Shown here: positions 10,138-17,330 of the stretch, piece by piece
Numbering within the stretch: the stretch's first letter is position 1
Layout of the letters: each line of letters starts with the position of its first letter
Assembly (NCBI GenBank): GCA_050179875.1
Contig: JBFXES010000007.1
Location: 1-43,215 of the forward strand
From: JALOAT01 sp050179875
GTDB lineage: Bacteria > Pseudomonadota > Gammaproteobacteria > Thiohalomonadales > Thiohalomonadaceae
Length of the DNA stretch: 43,215 nucleotides
Direction: 5' to 3'
Program-made: the position numbers and the translations under genes
Notes under the pieces: generated by a model
Database searches by the model: none
Seen by the model: only the letters and a program-made list of their open reading frames with translations
Told to the model about the DNA's origin: nothing

Positions 10138-12312
10138 ATGCTCACACCTGCCAAGAAGATGGCGAGGCAAGGCGAGGTCTTTCGCGTCGCCTGGGGACCG
10201 CAGCGCTTTTATCTTTCGATGGGCTGGAAGACGCTCATCGCCTTTGCGCTGGTGGTGTTCATTCCCATGCTCGGCCTGCTGGCCCTCACCGGCTCGGCCC
10301 TGCGGGATGCGTTGGAAAGGGAAACCCTCAACGGGCTCGAATCCAATCTGCGCGGCGCCTGGCGCGTGTTCCACGAGCGCAGCAACAGCCTGCGCGACGC
10401 CCTGCTCCACTCGGCCGCCACGCCTTCCGTCCAGGAGGCCATGGCGCGCCAGGACCGCGAGACCATGGTGGCGCTGCTGAACCGGCATGCGGCCCTGCAT
10501 CCCTATGCCGACGTGTGGCTGGTGCTCGATCCGGACCAGCGCGTGATCGCACGCCGCCATGGACCGGTGGGTGAGGTGCAACTCCTGAACAACACCGTGG
10601 CGCAGGCCCTCGCCCTGGACAAGCCGGTGATATCCGCAGAACTCCTGCACAATGACTTGTTCATCCAGGAAAACCCGCTCGAACACAGCAACCTCGAAAC
10701 CCTGGTGCTCACCCAGACCGTGGTGGTCCCCGCGCGCCGGAACGGGCGACCGGTCGGCGCACTGGTCGGGATCGTGTTGCTCAACAATGACAACTGGCTG
10801 CCCAACGCCATTCACGACTACCTGAGCATCGAGGCGGCCCTGTTCGCGTCCGTCATCCAGGAATCGCGGGTGATCTCCGCCTCCAACCAGCCCAACAACA
10901 TCTGGGCCACCGGGCTGCTCGCCCCCATGTCACTGAACCGCGCCATTCAACAAGGCGAAGTCTTCCGGGGCCAGACACTCATCAACGGCATCCCCAGCTT
11001 CGTCATCTCCGAACCCATCCTGAACCTGGAAGGCGTGCCCATCGGCGCCCTGTCCATCGGCGTGCGCGGTTCGAGCATCGACGCGCTCATCGCGGAGAAC
11101 ACACGCTACATCTATCTGTTCATCGGCGTGGGCATGGCCCTGTCGCTGATCATCGCCTTCCTCGCCTACCGCGACACCATGACGCCCATGCGCGCCATCA
11201 TCCGCGCCATGGACAGCTTCGCCGCCGGCAATCTGGACGTGCGCACCGACATCCGTACCAAGGACGAATTCGAGGGCATGGGCGAAGGCTTCAACCGCAT
11301 GGCGAGCGCGGTGCAGGAGCATCAGCAGCGCGTGGAAAGCTTCAACTCCCTCGCTTCTTTGCTCATCTCCAGCCGCAAGCCGAAAGAACTCCTGCGCCGC
11401 GCGCTGGACAAGCTGATCGAACTTACCGGCGCCCACGTGGGCGCCATTTACCTCGCCACGCGGGACGACACCGACGTGAGCCTGACACCCTTCGTCGCCT
11501 ATGGCTTGCGCACGGAGGACATGGTCCCGCTGGGCCTGGGTGAGGGTCTGCCCGGGGAAGCCGCCCTCCAGCGCCACCCCATTCACGTGCAGCAACCCTC
11601 CGACGAATTCCGTGTCGTGGTCAATTTCGGCGTGGCGCAGGCGCTCCCCAACGAGATGGCGTTCTTCCCCATCGTCTATCGCGACGAACTCCTCGGGCTG
11701 CTCATGCTCGGCACGTTGAACCGCTTCCGCACCGAGGAAATCGGCACGCTCGAATACGCTACCAACCAGATCGCCATCGTCCTGGAGAATGCCTTCACCC
11801 ATGAGAAGGTGGAGCGCCTGTCCATCACCGACGAGCTCACCCAGGTCTACAACCGCCGCTACCTGACCCAGCGCCTGAACGAGGAGTTTGCCGCAGCGCA
11901 GCGCTACCATGCCCCCCTGGCCGTGCTCCTGCTCGATCTGGATCACTTCAAGCGCGTCAACGATCGCCTCGGCCATCCCGTGGGCGACGAGGTTCTGCGT
12001 CTCACCGCCCAGGTCATCCGCAGGAACCTGCGCGAAGTGGACGTGATCGGCCGCTATGGCGGCGAAGAGTTCCTGGTGCTGCTCCCCCACACCTCCCATG
12101 CCGATGCCCTGGCCGTGGCCGACAAGATCCGGGCTGCGGTGGAGTCGGCCAGTCTTCCCGACTACCCTGATCTACGCCTTACAACCAGTGTGGGATTGGC
12201 GGCCTACCCCGACCCCCAGGTCCACTGCGCTTCCGAGCTGGTGAAGAGGGCCGACGAGGCCCTGTATGCCGCCAAGTCCACCGGTCGCAACCGGGTGGTG
12301 GCCGCGGCATGA
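10138..12312 (+). CDS. Membrane diguanylate cyclase (Cache-like sensor, HAMP, GAF, GGDEF)
   Basis: This 724-residue protein probably makes cyclic di-GMP. A first membrane helix (about 31-52) and a second (about 324-344) enclose a periplasmic sensor of about 270 residues resembling a double Cache domain. A HAMP segment follows (about 345-400), then a GAF domain (about 415-555) and a C-terminal GGDEF domain (about 560-724). The active site is GGEEF at 641-645. An RXXD inhibitory site (R632 to D635) lies five residues before it, so product inhibition is likely. There is no EAL or HD-GYP partner. I use the ATG at 10138 because the membrane anchor follows soon after. The stop codon forms the first bases of the TGACA palindrome that may control the next operon. 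The ligand is unknown. Confidence 0.9.
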   Translation: MLTPAKKMARQGEVFRVAWGPQRFYLSMGWKTLIAFALVVFIPMLGLLALTGSALRDALERETLNGLESNLRGAWRVFHERSNSLRDALLHSAATPSVQEAMARQDRETMVALLNRHAALHPYADVWLVLDPDQRVIARRHGPVGEVQLLNNTVAQALALDKPVISAELLHNDLFIQENPLEHSNLETLVLTQTVVVPARRNGRPVGALVGIVLLNNDNWLPNAIHDYLSIEAALFASVIQESRVISASNQPNNIWATGLLAPMSLNRAIQQGEVFRGQTLINGIPSFVISEPILNLEGVPIGALSIGVRGSSIDALIAENTRYIYLFIGVGMALSLIIAFLAYRDTMTPMRAIIRAMDSFAAGNLDVRTDIRTKDEFEGMGEGFNRMASAVQEHQQRVESFNSLASLLISSRKPKELLRRALDKLIELTGAHVGAIYLATRDDTDVSLTPFVAYGLRTEDMVPLGLGEGLPGEAALQRHPIHVQQPSDEFRVVVNFGVAQALPNEMAFFPIVYRDELLGLLMLGTLNRFRTEEIGTLEYATNQIAIVLENAFTHEKVERLSITDELTQVYNRRYLTQRLNEEFAAAQRYHAPLAVLLLDLDHFKRVNDRLGHPVGDEVLRLTAQVIRRNLREVDVIGRYGGEEFLVLLPHTSHADALAVADKIRAAVESASLPDYPDLRLTTSVGLAAYPDPQVHCASELVKRADEALYAAKSTGRNRVVAAA

Positions 12313-12355
12313 CAGAGCAGATCTGTCACTATAATCAGGTCTGTCATGCTTGACA
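12310..12355 (+). promoter_or_regulatory. Candidate upstream activating sites for the FisR-like activator
   Basis: Two palindromes built from the same half-site lie 15-30 bp apart. The first is TGACAGAGCAGATCTGTCA at 12310-12328. The second is TGTCATGCTTGACA at 12342-12355. They end roughly 100-130 bp upstream of the sigma-54 promoter, a normal distance for enhancer-binding proteins. The same half-sites form the palindrome over the fisR promoter (15904-15921). Assignment to FisR is inference. Confidence 0.5.
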
Positions 12356-12455
12356 TGGCGCCTCAGAGAGGTGTGAAGTCAATGCACTTGCCTGAGGCGG
12401 GAAAAAGAGGGAACGATACTATCCCATAGGGAATAAATATCAGGGTTCTCTAACG

Positions 12456-12471
12456 TGGCATGTGCATTGCA
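12456..12471 (+). promoter_or_regulatory. Sigma-54 (-24/-12) promoter of the small-protein/rhodanese operon
   Basis: The sequence TGGCATGTGCATTGCA has GG (12457-12458) and GC (12469-12470) spaced as in the TGGCACG-N4-TTGCW consensus, with one mismatch (T for C at the sixth base). Transcription should start near 12482, about 70 nt before the ATG at 12551. A sigma-54 activator gene lies 2 kb downstream. Confidence 0.75.
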
Positions 12472-12487
12472 ATTTTCCCCGCAGGCC

Positions 12488-12539
12488 GAAGCGTTGCGGC
12501 GCTTCGCCCAAGACTAGAAATCGGGGCCATAGAAGCCCC
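12488..12539 (+). other. Two hairpins in the 5' leader of the small exported protein
   Basis: GAAGCG / CGCTTC (12488-12505) and GGGGC / GCCCC (12523-12539) form two stem-loops between the predicted transcription start and the strong GGAGGAG ribosome-binding site at 12542-12548. They could stabilise a highly translated message. The second hairpin ends two bases before the ribosome-binding site. Confidence 0.45.
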
Positions 12540-12550
12540 TCGGAGGAGTT

Positions 12551-12709
12551 ATGAAGACACTCGGCGTCACCCTGCTTTCCCTCATCCTGTTCCTCGCCCA
12601 TGGGGCCGTTCTCGCGAACGACGCCGCACCGGCCCCTGATTCCAGCACCTCACAGGGCGGGTCCGGCTCCGACGATTCCGCAAAGGGCGGCGAAGAACCG
12701 GATTGCTAA
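12551..12709 (+). CDS. Small exported protein with C-terminal cysteine (52 residues)
   Basis: This short gene has an excellent GGAGGAG site five bases before its ATG and lies just downstream of a sigma-54 promoter. It encodes a signal peptide (MKTLGVTLLSLILFLAHGAVLA, cleavage near residue 22), leaving about 30 mature residues. The mature part is Gly/Ser/Asp/Glu-rich and ends in GGEEPDC. The final residue is the only cysteine. There are no membrane segments after the signal. Its position as first gene before two rhodaneses suggests it carries or senses sulfane sulfur in the periplasm, but I know of no assigned function. Acidic small proteins with a similar EEPDC/EEPEC ending exist in other proteobacteria as far as I recall. 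Confidence 0.8.
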   Translation: MKTLGVTLLSLILFLAHGAVLANDAAPAPDSSTSQGGSGSDDSAKGGEEPDC

Positions 12710-12717
12710 GAATTCCA

Positions 12718-12760
12718 GCCCGCGCGCAGGCGCGCGGGCGGGGAATGCGGCCTTCGGGCC
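12718..12760 (+). other. Intercistronic double hairpin
   Basis: A perfect GC-only stem, GCCCGCGCGC / GCGCGCGGGC (12718-12739), is followed by GGCC-TTCG-GGCC (12749-12760), a UUCG tetraloop hairpin. There is no T-run, so this is more likely an RNA-processing or stability element than a full terminator. It could keep the small-protein message more abundant than the rhodanese message. Confidence 0.5.
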
Positions 12761-12809
12761 ACCAAAATAAAACGACAACGCGTTTGTTTCACACCAAGGA
12801 GACTCCTAC

Positions 12810-13466
12810 ATGAAGCTCAGCAAGCTGATCACCTCGACGGCGCTGATGGCCTGCCTCGCCCTGCCGGGCGCGGTGCTCGCCGCCGATCTCGCCGTCAAGA
12901 TCACCCCGGAGATCGCTTCCGTGGACGTGATGCACGGGGGCAAGAAGACCACCATCATGCGCAATCAGGACGAAAACGCCGTCGTGAACGCGGCTTTCGC
13001 CAAGACCTCGCGCAAGTGCCCGCCCTTCTGCATCCAGCCGGGCCAGATCGCTCCCGGCGTGGAGACCATCGGTGAAGTGGAGATGGTCCACTACCTGAAG
13101 AAGATGAGCGACGGCGACAACTCCATCCTGGTGGTGGATTCCCGCACCCCCGACTGGGTCGAGAAGGGCACCATCCCCGGCGCCAAGAACATCGCCTGGA
13201 ACAGGCTGAACCCCAGCAGCGGCGCCAGCCCCTTCGACATCGCCGACATCATGGAAAAGGAGTTCGGCGCCAAGAATCAGGAAGGCCTGTGGGACTTCTC
13301 CAACGCCAAGACCCTGGTCATGTTCTGCAACGGCATGTGGTGCGGTCAGTCCCCCACCAACATCAAGACCCTGCTGAAGTTCGGCTACCCCGCGAACAAG
13401 ATCAAGTGGTATCGCGGCGGCATGCAGGACTGGGAAAACCTGGGCCTGACCACCGTCAAGCCGTAA
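12810..13466 (+). CDS. Periplasmic rhodanese-like sulfurtransferase
   Basis: This 218-residue protein has a Sec signal peptide (cleavage about 24/25, VLAADL) and a single rhodanese domain (about 85-215: ILVVDSRTPDWVEKGTIPGA, then WYRGGMQDWENLGL). The active-site loop begins at Cys173 and carries a second cysteine: CNGMWCGQS (C173, C178). An N-terminal extension holds another conserved pair, CPPFC (C70, C74). Rhodaneses move sulfane sulfur through a cysteine persulfide, so this one probably handles thiosulfate or polysulfide sulfur in the periplasm, perhaps from SQR. AAGGAG lies upstream of the ATG. It is followed 36 bp later by a near-identical lipoprotein paralogue, and all three genes probably share the sigma-54 promoter at 12456. 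Confidence 0.88.
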   Translation: MKLSKLITSTALMACLALPGAVLAADLAVKITPEIASVDVMHGGKKTTIMRNQDENAVVNAAFAKTSRKCPPFCIQPGQIAPGVETIGEVEMVHYLKKMSDGDNSILVVDSRTPDWVEKGTIPGAKNIAWNRLNPSSGASPFDIADIMEKEFGAKNQEGLWDFSNAKTLVMFCNGMWCGQSPTNIKTLLKFGYPANKIKWYRGGMQDWENLGLTTVKP

Positions 13467-13502
13467 CGGACCCGCACGCATCCTGAATCAAAGGAAACAG
13501 CT

Positions 13503-14180
13503 ATGAAGAAGACCAAGATCGTTACCGCGTTCCTGGCCCTGGCCGCGCTCGGCATCGCCAGCGGCTGCGCCAGCAACGGTGCCAGCACCGCCGCCGTCAA
13601 GCCCGCCGTTTCCATCACCCCGGAACTGGGCTCGGTGGACGTGATGCACGCCGGCAAGAAGACCACCATCATCCGCAACCAGGACGAGAACGCCGTCGTC
13701 AACGCGGCCTTCGCCAAGACCTCGCGCAAGTGCCCGCCCTTCTGCATCCAGCCGGCGCAGCTCGCTCCGGGCGTGGAAACCATCGGCGAAGTGGAACTGC
13801 TGCACTACCTGAAGAAGATGAGCGACGGCGACAACTCCATCCTGGTGGTGGACTCGCGCACCCCTGACTGGGTCGAGAAGGGCACCATCCCCGGCGCCAA
13901 GAACCTGCCCTGGAACAAGCTGAACCCGGGCAGCGGCGCCAGCCCGCTGGACATCGCCGAGATCATGGAGAAGGAATTCGGCGCCAAGAACCAGGAAGGC
14001 CTGTGGGACTTCTCCAACGCCAAGACCCTGGTGATGTTCTGCAACGGCATGTGGTGCGGACAGTCCCCCACCAACATCAAGACCCTGCTGCGCTTCGGCT
14101 ACCCCGCGGAGAAGATCAAGTGGTACCGCGGCGGCATGCAGAGCTGGGAAAACCTGGGCTTCACGGTGGTCAAGCCGTAA
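13503..14180 (+). CDS. Rhodanese-like lipoprotein, tandem paralogue
   Basis: This 225-residue protein is about 89% identical by eye (about 20 differences in 190 positions) to the preceding gene product over the mature region. It differs in its N terminus: MKKTKIVTAFLALAALGIAS followed by Gly-Cys forms a lipoprotein signal with acylated Cys22. The four functional cysteines are kept: CPPFC (C77, C81) and CNGMWC (C180, C185). The residue after Cys22 is alanine, not aspartate, so sorting to the outer membrane is expected by the usual rule. The pair is thus one soluble and one membrane-tethered copy of the same sulfurtransferase. A strong terminator follows 20 bp after the stop. Recent duplication with separate targeting is the simplest reading. 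Confidence 0.88.
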   Translation: MKKTKIVTAFLALAALGIASGCASNGASTAAVKPAVSITPELGSVDVMHAGKKTTIIRNQDENAVVNAAFAKTSRKCPPFCIQPAQLAPGVETIGEVELLHYLKKMSDGDNSILVVDSRTPDWVEKGTIPGAKNLPWNKLNPGSGASPLDIAEIMEKEFGAKNQEGLWDFSNAKTLVMFCNGMWCGQSPTNIKTLLRFGYPAEKIKWYRGGMQSWENLGFTVVKP

Positions 14181-14200
14181 GACAACCGTCGCAAGACGAA

Positions 14201-14230
14201 AAAGGGCGGCCAATCGGCCGCCCTTTTTTT
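14201..14230 (+). terminator. Strong intrinsic terminator after the rhodanese operon
   Basis: A perfect 11-bp stem, AAAGGGCGGCC / GGCCGCCCTTT, with an AATC loop runs into seven T residues. It closes the 12551-14180 transcript. Confidence 0.9.
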
Positions 14231-14254
14231 GTTCTCCCGCGCATGGCACCTGGG

Positions 14255-14452
14255 AAGAAGAAAAAAGCATTAACCACGGGGGGGACACGGGGAACACGGG
14301 GAACACGGGGAACACGGGGAAATCCATTTTCCGAGCAGCGGCCTCGCGCTGCGATCGTGTTGGCATGCTTGGGTTGTCGCAGCCCGCGTGTGCGCACTGC
14401 AAGCGTCGGCACACTGCATGTCCCCCGTGATCCCCGTGTCCCCCGTGGTTAC
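14255..14452. repeat. CACGGGGAA 9-bp tandem repeat with inverted right arm
   Basis: The left arm (14255-14319) starts AAAAAAGCATTAACCACGGGG and continues as three to four tandem 9-bp units of CACGGGGAA type. The right arm (14420-14452) is the inverted form, TCCCCGTGTCCCCCGTGGTTA. About 100 bp of unique sequence lies between. The element separates the converging rhodanese and fisR genes; no other gene is visible in the spacer. Confidence 0.7.
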
Positions 14453-14460
14453 TCTCTTCT

Positions 14461-15846
14461 TCACTCCTCCGGGAATTGCGCCGTCAGTTCCGGCGGCAGT
14501 TGCGTGCGCAGGCGTTGTACGTAGCGGTAGAGGGTGCGTTCGCTGACACCCAGCAGATTGGCCGCGCGGGCACGGTGGCCGTCGCAGCGCTGCAGCGCGG
14601 CGATGATCTCGTCGTCGGAGAACCGTCCGCCGCGCCGCTCGATGAGCCGGCGGCGACGCGCAGGCAGGTCGCCCAGGCTGTGCGGCCTCGCTTCATCCAC
14701 GTGCTCGCGCGGTTTGCGTGCACTCTCGAACACCACGTGCTCCGGACACATGACCTGGCCATAGGCGAGGATGGCCGCGCGCTCGAGCACGTTGCGAAGC
14801 TCGCGCACGTTGCCGGGATAGTCGTGGCTCATCAGGGTTTCGATAACTTCCGGTGACAGCGGCAGGTGGCGATCGCCGTCTTCGATGCGTGACAGGAAGT
14901 GCTCCGCAAGGGCCTGGATGTCGTCAGGCCGTTCGCGCAGGGAGGGAATGGTCACGGGAAACGCCGACAGCCGGTAATACAGGTCCTGGCGGAATTCGCC
15001 GCGCTCCACCATGGCCTGGAGATTGCGGTTGGTGGCCGTGATCACCCGTACGTCCACATTCAGGTATTCGGTGCCGCCGATGCGGCGGATGGTGCCGGTT
15101 TCCAGCACGCGCAGCAGCTTGGTCTGCAGCGGCAAAGGTAACTCGGCGATCTCGTCGATGAACAGCGTGCCGCCGTGCGCCGCTTCAAACAGGCCCTTCT
15201 TGCGCCCGGCGGCGCCGGTGAATGCGCCCTTCTCATGACCGAACAGCTCGCTTTCGATGAGATTCTCGCCCAAGGTCCCGCAGTCCACGATGACGAAGGG
15301 CAGGCGCGAGCGGTTGGAGTATTGGTGGATGTACTGGGCCACGCATTCCTTGCCCACGCCGCTCTCCCCCTGCAGCAACACCGTGGTCGGCGTGGGCGCC
15401 ACACGCTGCAACAGGCTGATCATGCGCAGCATGGGCCGGGAACGCCCGACCAGGATCCGGTCTTCCGTCGGTCGGCTCACCGGGTAGATGGTCTCCCCCA
15501 CGTAGAGCACCTTGCCCTGGGCATCCAGCAGCGGGGTGGCGTGCAGCTGGCAAAACTCTTCCGCACCGCCGCGGTAATGCACGTGCATCACCTGCGTGGG
15601 CTGACCGGTCTCGAACACGATCTCGAGCGGACAGTGCTCGCCGTTCTGGCTGCACGGCACCCCGGAGTGATGGGAGATCTCGTAGCACGGCCGACCGACC
15701 ACCGCGGACACGTCGGGGTAACCGTAGTGCTTCAGATAACTCTCGTTGGCGGCGACGATGTGATATTCGCGATTAATGACGACGAACGGATCGGGGAAAA
15801 TGTTGATGATCTGTTCGCACGACGGCTTTCCCCCTGAAGGTTCCAT
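14461..15846 (-). CDS. fisR: FisR-like sigma-54 activator with three-cysteine PAS sensor
   Basis: This 461-residue enhancer-binding protein has three parts. The first is an N-terminal PAS domain (about 10-130). The second is a sigma-54 AAA+ domain (about 140-380; GESGVGKE Walker A, ESELFGHEKGAFTGA with the GAFTGA sigma-54 contact loop). The third is a C-terminal Fis-type HTH (DDEIIAALQRC...ANLLGVSERTLYRYVQRL). The PAS domain carries CX10CX6C (Cys54, Cys65, Cys72), the spacing I recall for FisR of Cupriavidus (C53, C64, C71), which senses polysulfide and activates sqr. I prefer the ATG at 15846 because it reproduces that numbering and frees the upstream promoter. An in-frame ATG at 15906 lies inside the operator and has no ribosome site. 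It sits between its likely targets, sqr and the rhodanese operon. Confidence 0.88.
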   Translation of the reverse strand: MEPSGGKPSCEQIINIFPDPFVVINREYHIVAANESYLKHYGYPDVSAVVGRPCYEISHHSGVPCSQNGEHCPLEIVFETGQPTQVMHVHYRGGAEEFCQLHATPLLDAQGKVLYVGETIYPVSRPTEDRILVGRSRPMLRMISLLQRVAPTPTTVLLQGESGVGKECVAQYIHQYSNRSRLPFVIVDCGTLGENLIESELFGHEKGAFTGAAGRKKGLFEAAHGGTLFIDEIAELPLPLQTKLLRVLETGTIRRIGGTEYLNVDVRVITATNRNLQAMVERGEFRQDLYYRLSAFPVTIPSLRERPDDIQALAEHFLSRIEDGDRHLPLSPEVIETLMSHDYPGNVRELRNVLERAAILAYGQVMCPEHVVFESARKPREHVDEARPHSLGDLPARRRRLIERRGGRFSDDEIIAALQRCDGHRARAANLLGVSERTLYRYVQRLRTQLPPELTAQFPEE

Positions 15847-15890
15847 GGCTCCCCCCATTGGCAATGCATCCGGTGGTGTTGTCGTTATTA

Positions 15891-15921
15891 TTTTTATGAC
15901 ATCCATGACACTGGTGTCATG
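15891..15921 (-). promoter_or_regulatory. Candidate fisR promoter overlapped by a TGACA/TGTCA palindrome
   Basis: On the minus strand, ATGACA (15920-15915) and TAAAAA (15896-15891) are spaced by 18 bp as -35 and -10. The perfect palindrome CATGACACTGGTGTCATG (15904-15921) covers the -35 box, and another TGACA half-site lies at 15897-15901. The same half-sites occur at 12310-12355. The arrangement suggests that FisR limits its own expression, an inference. Confidence 0.5.
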
Positions 15922-15963
15922 ACCGCGTCATGCTGCCACGCCCCTCCGGGCCTGTAAAGCAAA

Positions 15964-15993
15964 AAGAAACGGGGGCCGCGGCCCCCGTTTCTT
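15964..15993 (-). terminator. Terminator between sqr and fisR
   Basis: A 30-bp perfect palindrome (arms AAGAAACGGGGGCC / GGCCCCCGTTTCTT) lies 17 bp after the sqr stop. Its minus-strand product ends in a T-rich run (TTTCTTTTTG). It should end the sqr transcript before fisR. Confidence 0.85.
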
Positions 15994-16009
15994 CCCTTCT
16001 CGACTGGGC

Positions 16010-17284
16010 TTATTTGAGCTTGTCGATGCCCAGGGCCTTGAGGATGTACTTCTCGTAGAGCGGATCGTTGGACCCCTTCTTCATCTTGTTGATGAAGTAT
16101 TTTTCGAATGCCACCTTGGCCATGTGCACCCACTTGCCCTTCTTCATCCAGGACAGATTCCGGGGCGGGATCTGGGGCATGGCCACGAAGGCGACGCCCG
16201 TGTCGCCCAGGTCGGCCAGGCAGATGGCGTTCCAGGTGCCCTTCTGGTCCGGCGCCTTGCCTTCGATGGCGTTCTTGATGTTGTGTGCCGCGGCCGCGAC
16301 CATGGATTCGATCATGTAGCCCGTCTTGGGCGTACCGGTGGGCACCGGCGTGGCCTCCACCGGCGGGATGGCGATGCATACGCCCACGGAGTAGATGTTC
16401 TGCCACTTGGGGTTCTGCTGGTACTCGTTCACCTTGACGAAACCGCGGGGGTTCACCAGGTCCTCGCCCACCTTCATCACCGCGTCCACGCCCTTGAAGG
16501 CCGGGATCATCACGTTGAACTTGAAGGGGAGCTCGTGCTCCTTGATCACCTCACCCTTGTCGTTGTGCTCGGCCACGAACATCTTGCCGGGCTCGACCTT
16601 GGTGACCTTGGCATTGCAGATCCACTGGATGTGGTGCTGGCGCAGCTCGGATTCGAGCATGCCCTTGGAATCGCCCACGCCGCCCAGGCCCAGATGGCCG
16701 ATGTAGGGCTCGGAGGTGACGAAGGTCATCTTCACCTTGTCGCGGATCTTGCGGCGACGCAGGTCAGTGTCGAAGATGAAGGCCGTCTCGTAAGCAGGGC
16801 CGAAGCAGGAGGCGCCCTGGGTGGCGCCCACCACGATGGGGCCCGGGTCCTTCACGAACTCCTGCCAACCGGCCCACGCCTTCTCGGCGTGATCGATGGT
16901 GCACACCGAGTGGGTGTGACCGCCGTGGGGTCCGAGGCCCGGAACCTCTTCGAAGGCCAGCTTGGGCCCGGTGGCGATGATCAGGTAGTCGTAATTCACC
17001 ACTTCGCCGCCGTCCACTACCACCTTGTTCTCGTCGGGCTTGATCTCCACCGCGGGGCGGGGGATCAGCTTGATGTTCTGGCGGGTCAGGTAGGGCTCGA
17101 GGGGAAAGCAGGTGTCCTGGCGGGTACGCCAGCCCACCGCAATCCAGGGGTTCGAGGGTACGAAGCTGAAGGTGTCCGAACTGGCGATGACGGTCACGTC
17201 ATGCCCCTTGCCCAACGCGGCGCGCACGTCATACGCCGCCGGCAGGCCGCCGGTACTGGCGCCGATGATGACTACATGTGCCAT
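16010..17284 (-). CDS. sqr: Sulfide:quinone oxidoreductase
   Basis: This 424-residue FAD enzyme oxidises sulfide to sulfane sulfur or polysulfide at the periplasmic face of the membrane and passes electrons to quinone. The N terminus holds the FAD-binding VVIIGASTGGLPAAY. The three redox cysteines are present as Cys128 (HSVCTIDHAE), Cys160 (GASCFGPAYE) and Cys355 (WNAICLADLG). They nearly match Cys128, Cys160 and Cys356 of the A. ferrooxidans enzyme as I remember them. C-terminal amphipathic segments (KWVHMAKVAFEKYFINKM) would dock it to the membrane. There is no signal peptide, as usual. GGGAGGAG lies upstream of the ATG, and a sigma-54 promoter lies 47 bp further. The monocistronic unit ends at a strong terminator. 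Confidence 0.95.
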   Translation of the reverse strand: MAHVVIIGASTGGLPAAYDVRAALGKGHDVTVIASSDTFSFVPSNPWIAVGWRTRQDTCFPLEPYLTRQNIKLIPRPAVEIKPDENKVVVDGGEVVNYDYLIIATGPKLAFEEVPGLGPHGGHTHSVCTIDHAEKAWAGWQEFVKDPGPIVVGATQGASCFGPAYETAFIFDTDLRRRKIRDKVKMTFVTSEPYIGHLGLGGVGDSKGMLESELRQHHIQWICNAKVTKVEPGKMFVAEHNDKGEVIKEHELPFKFNVMIPAFKGVDAVMKVGEDLVNPRGFVKVNEYQQNPKWQNIYSVGVCIAIPPVEATPVPTGTPKTGYMIESMVAAAAHNIKNAIEGKAPDQKGTWNAICLADLGDTGVAFVAMPQIPPRNLSWMKKGKWVHMAKVAFEKYFINKMKKGSNDPLYEKYILKALGIDKLK

Positions 17285-17330
17285 TGAATCTCCTCCCGAG
17301 GAACGGTGGTCAAACAGTCGGGGATCAGTA

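Noticed and set aside
12310..12328. Terminator for the diguanylate cyclase gene
   Set aside because: The palindrome has no T-run and shares half-sites with the fisR operator, so a protein-binding site is more likely.
14461..15906. fisR start at the ATG at 15906
   Set aside because: It lies inside the palindrome and predicted promoter, lacks a ribosome-binding site and shifts the cysteines away from FisR numbering; not excluded experimentally.
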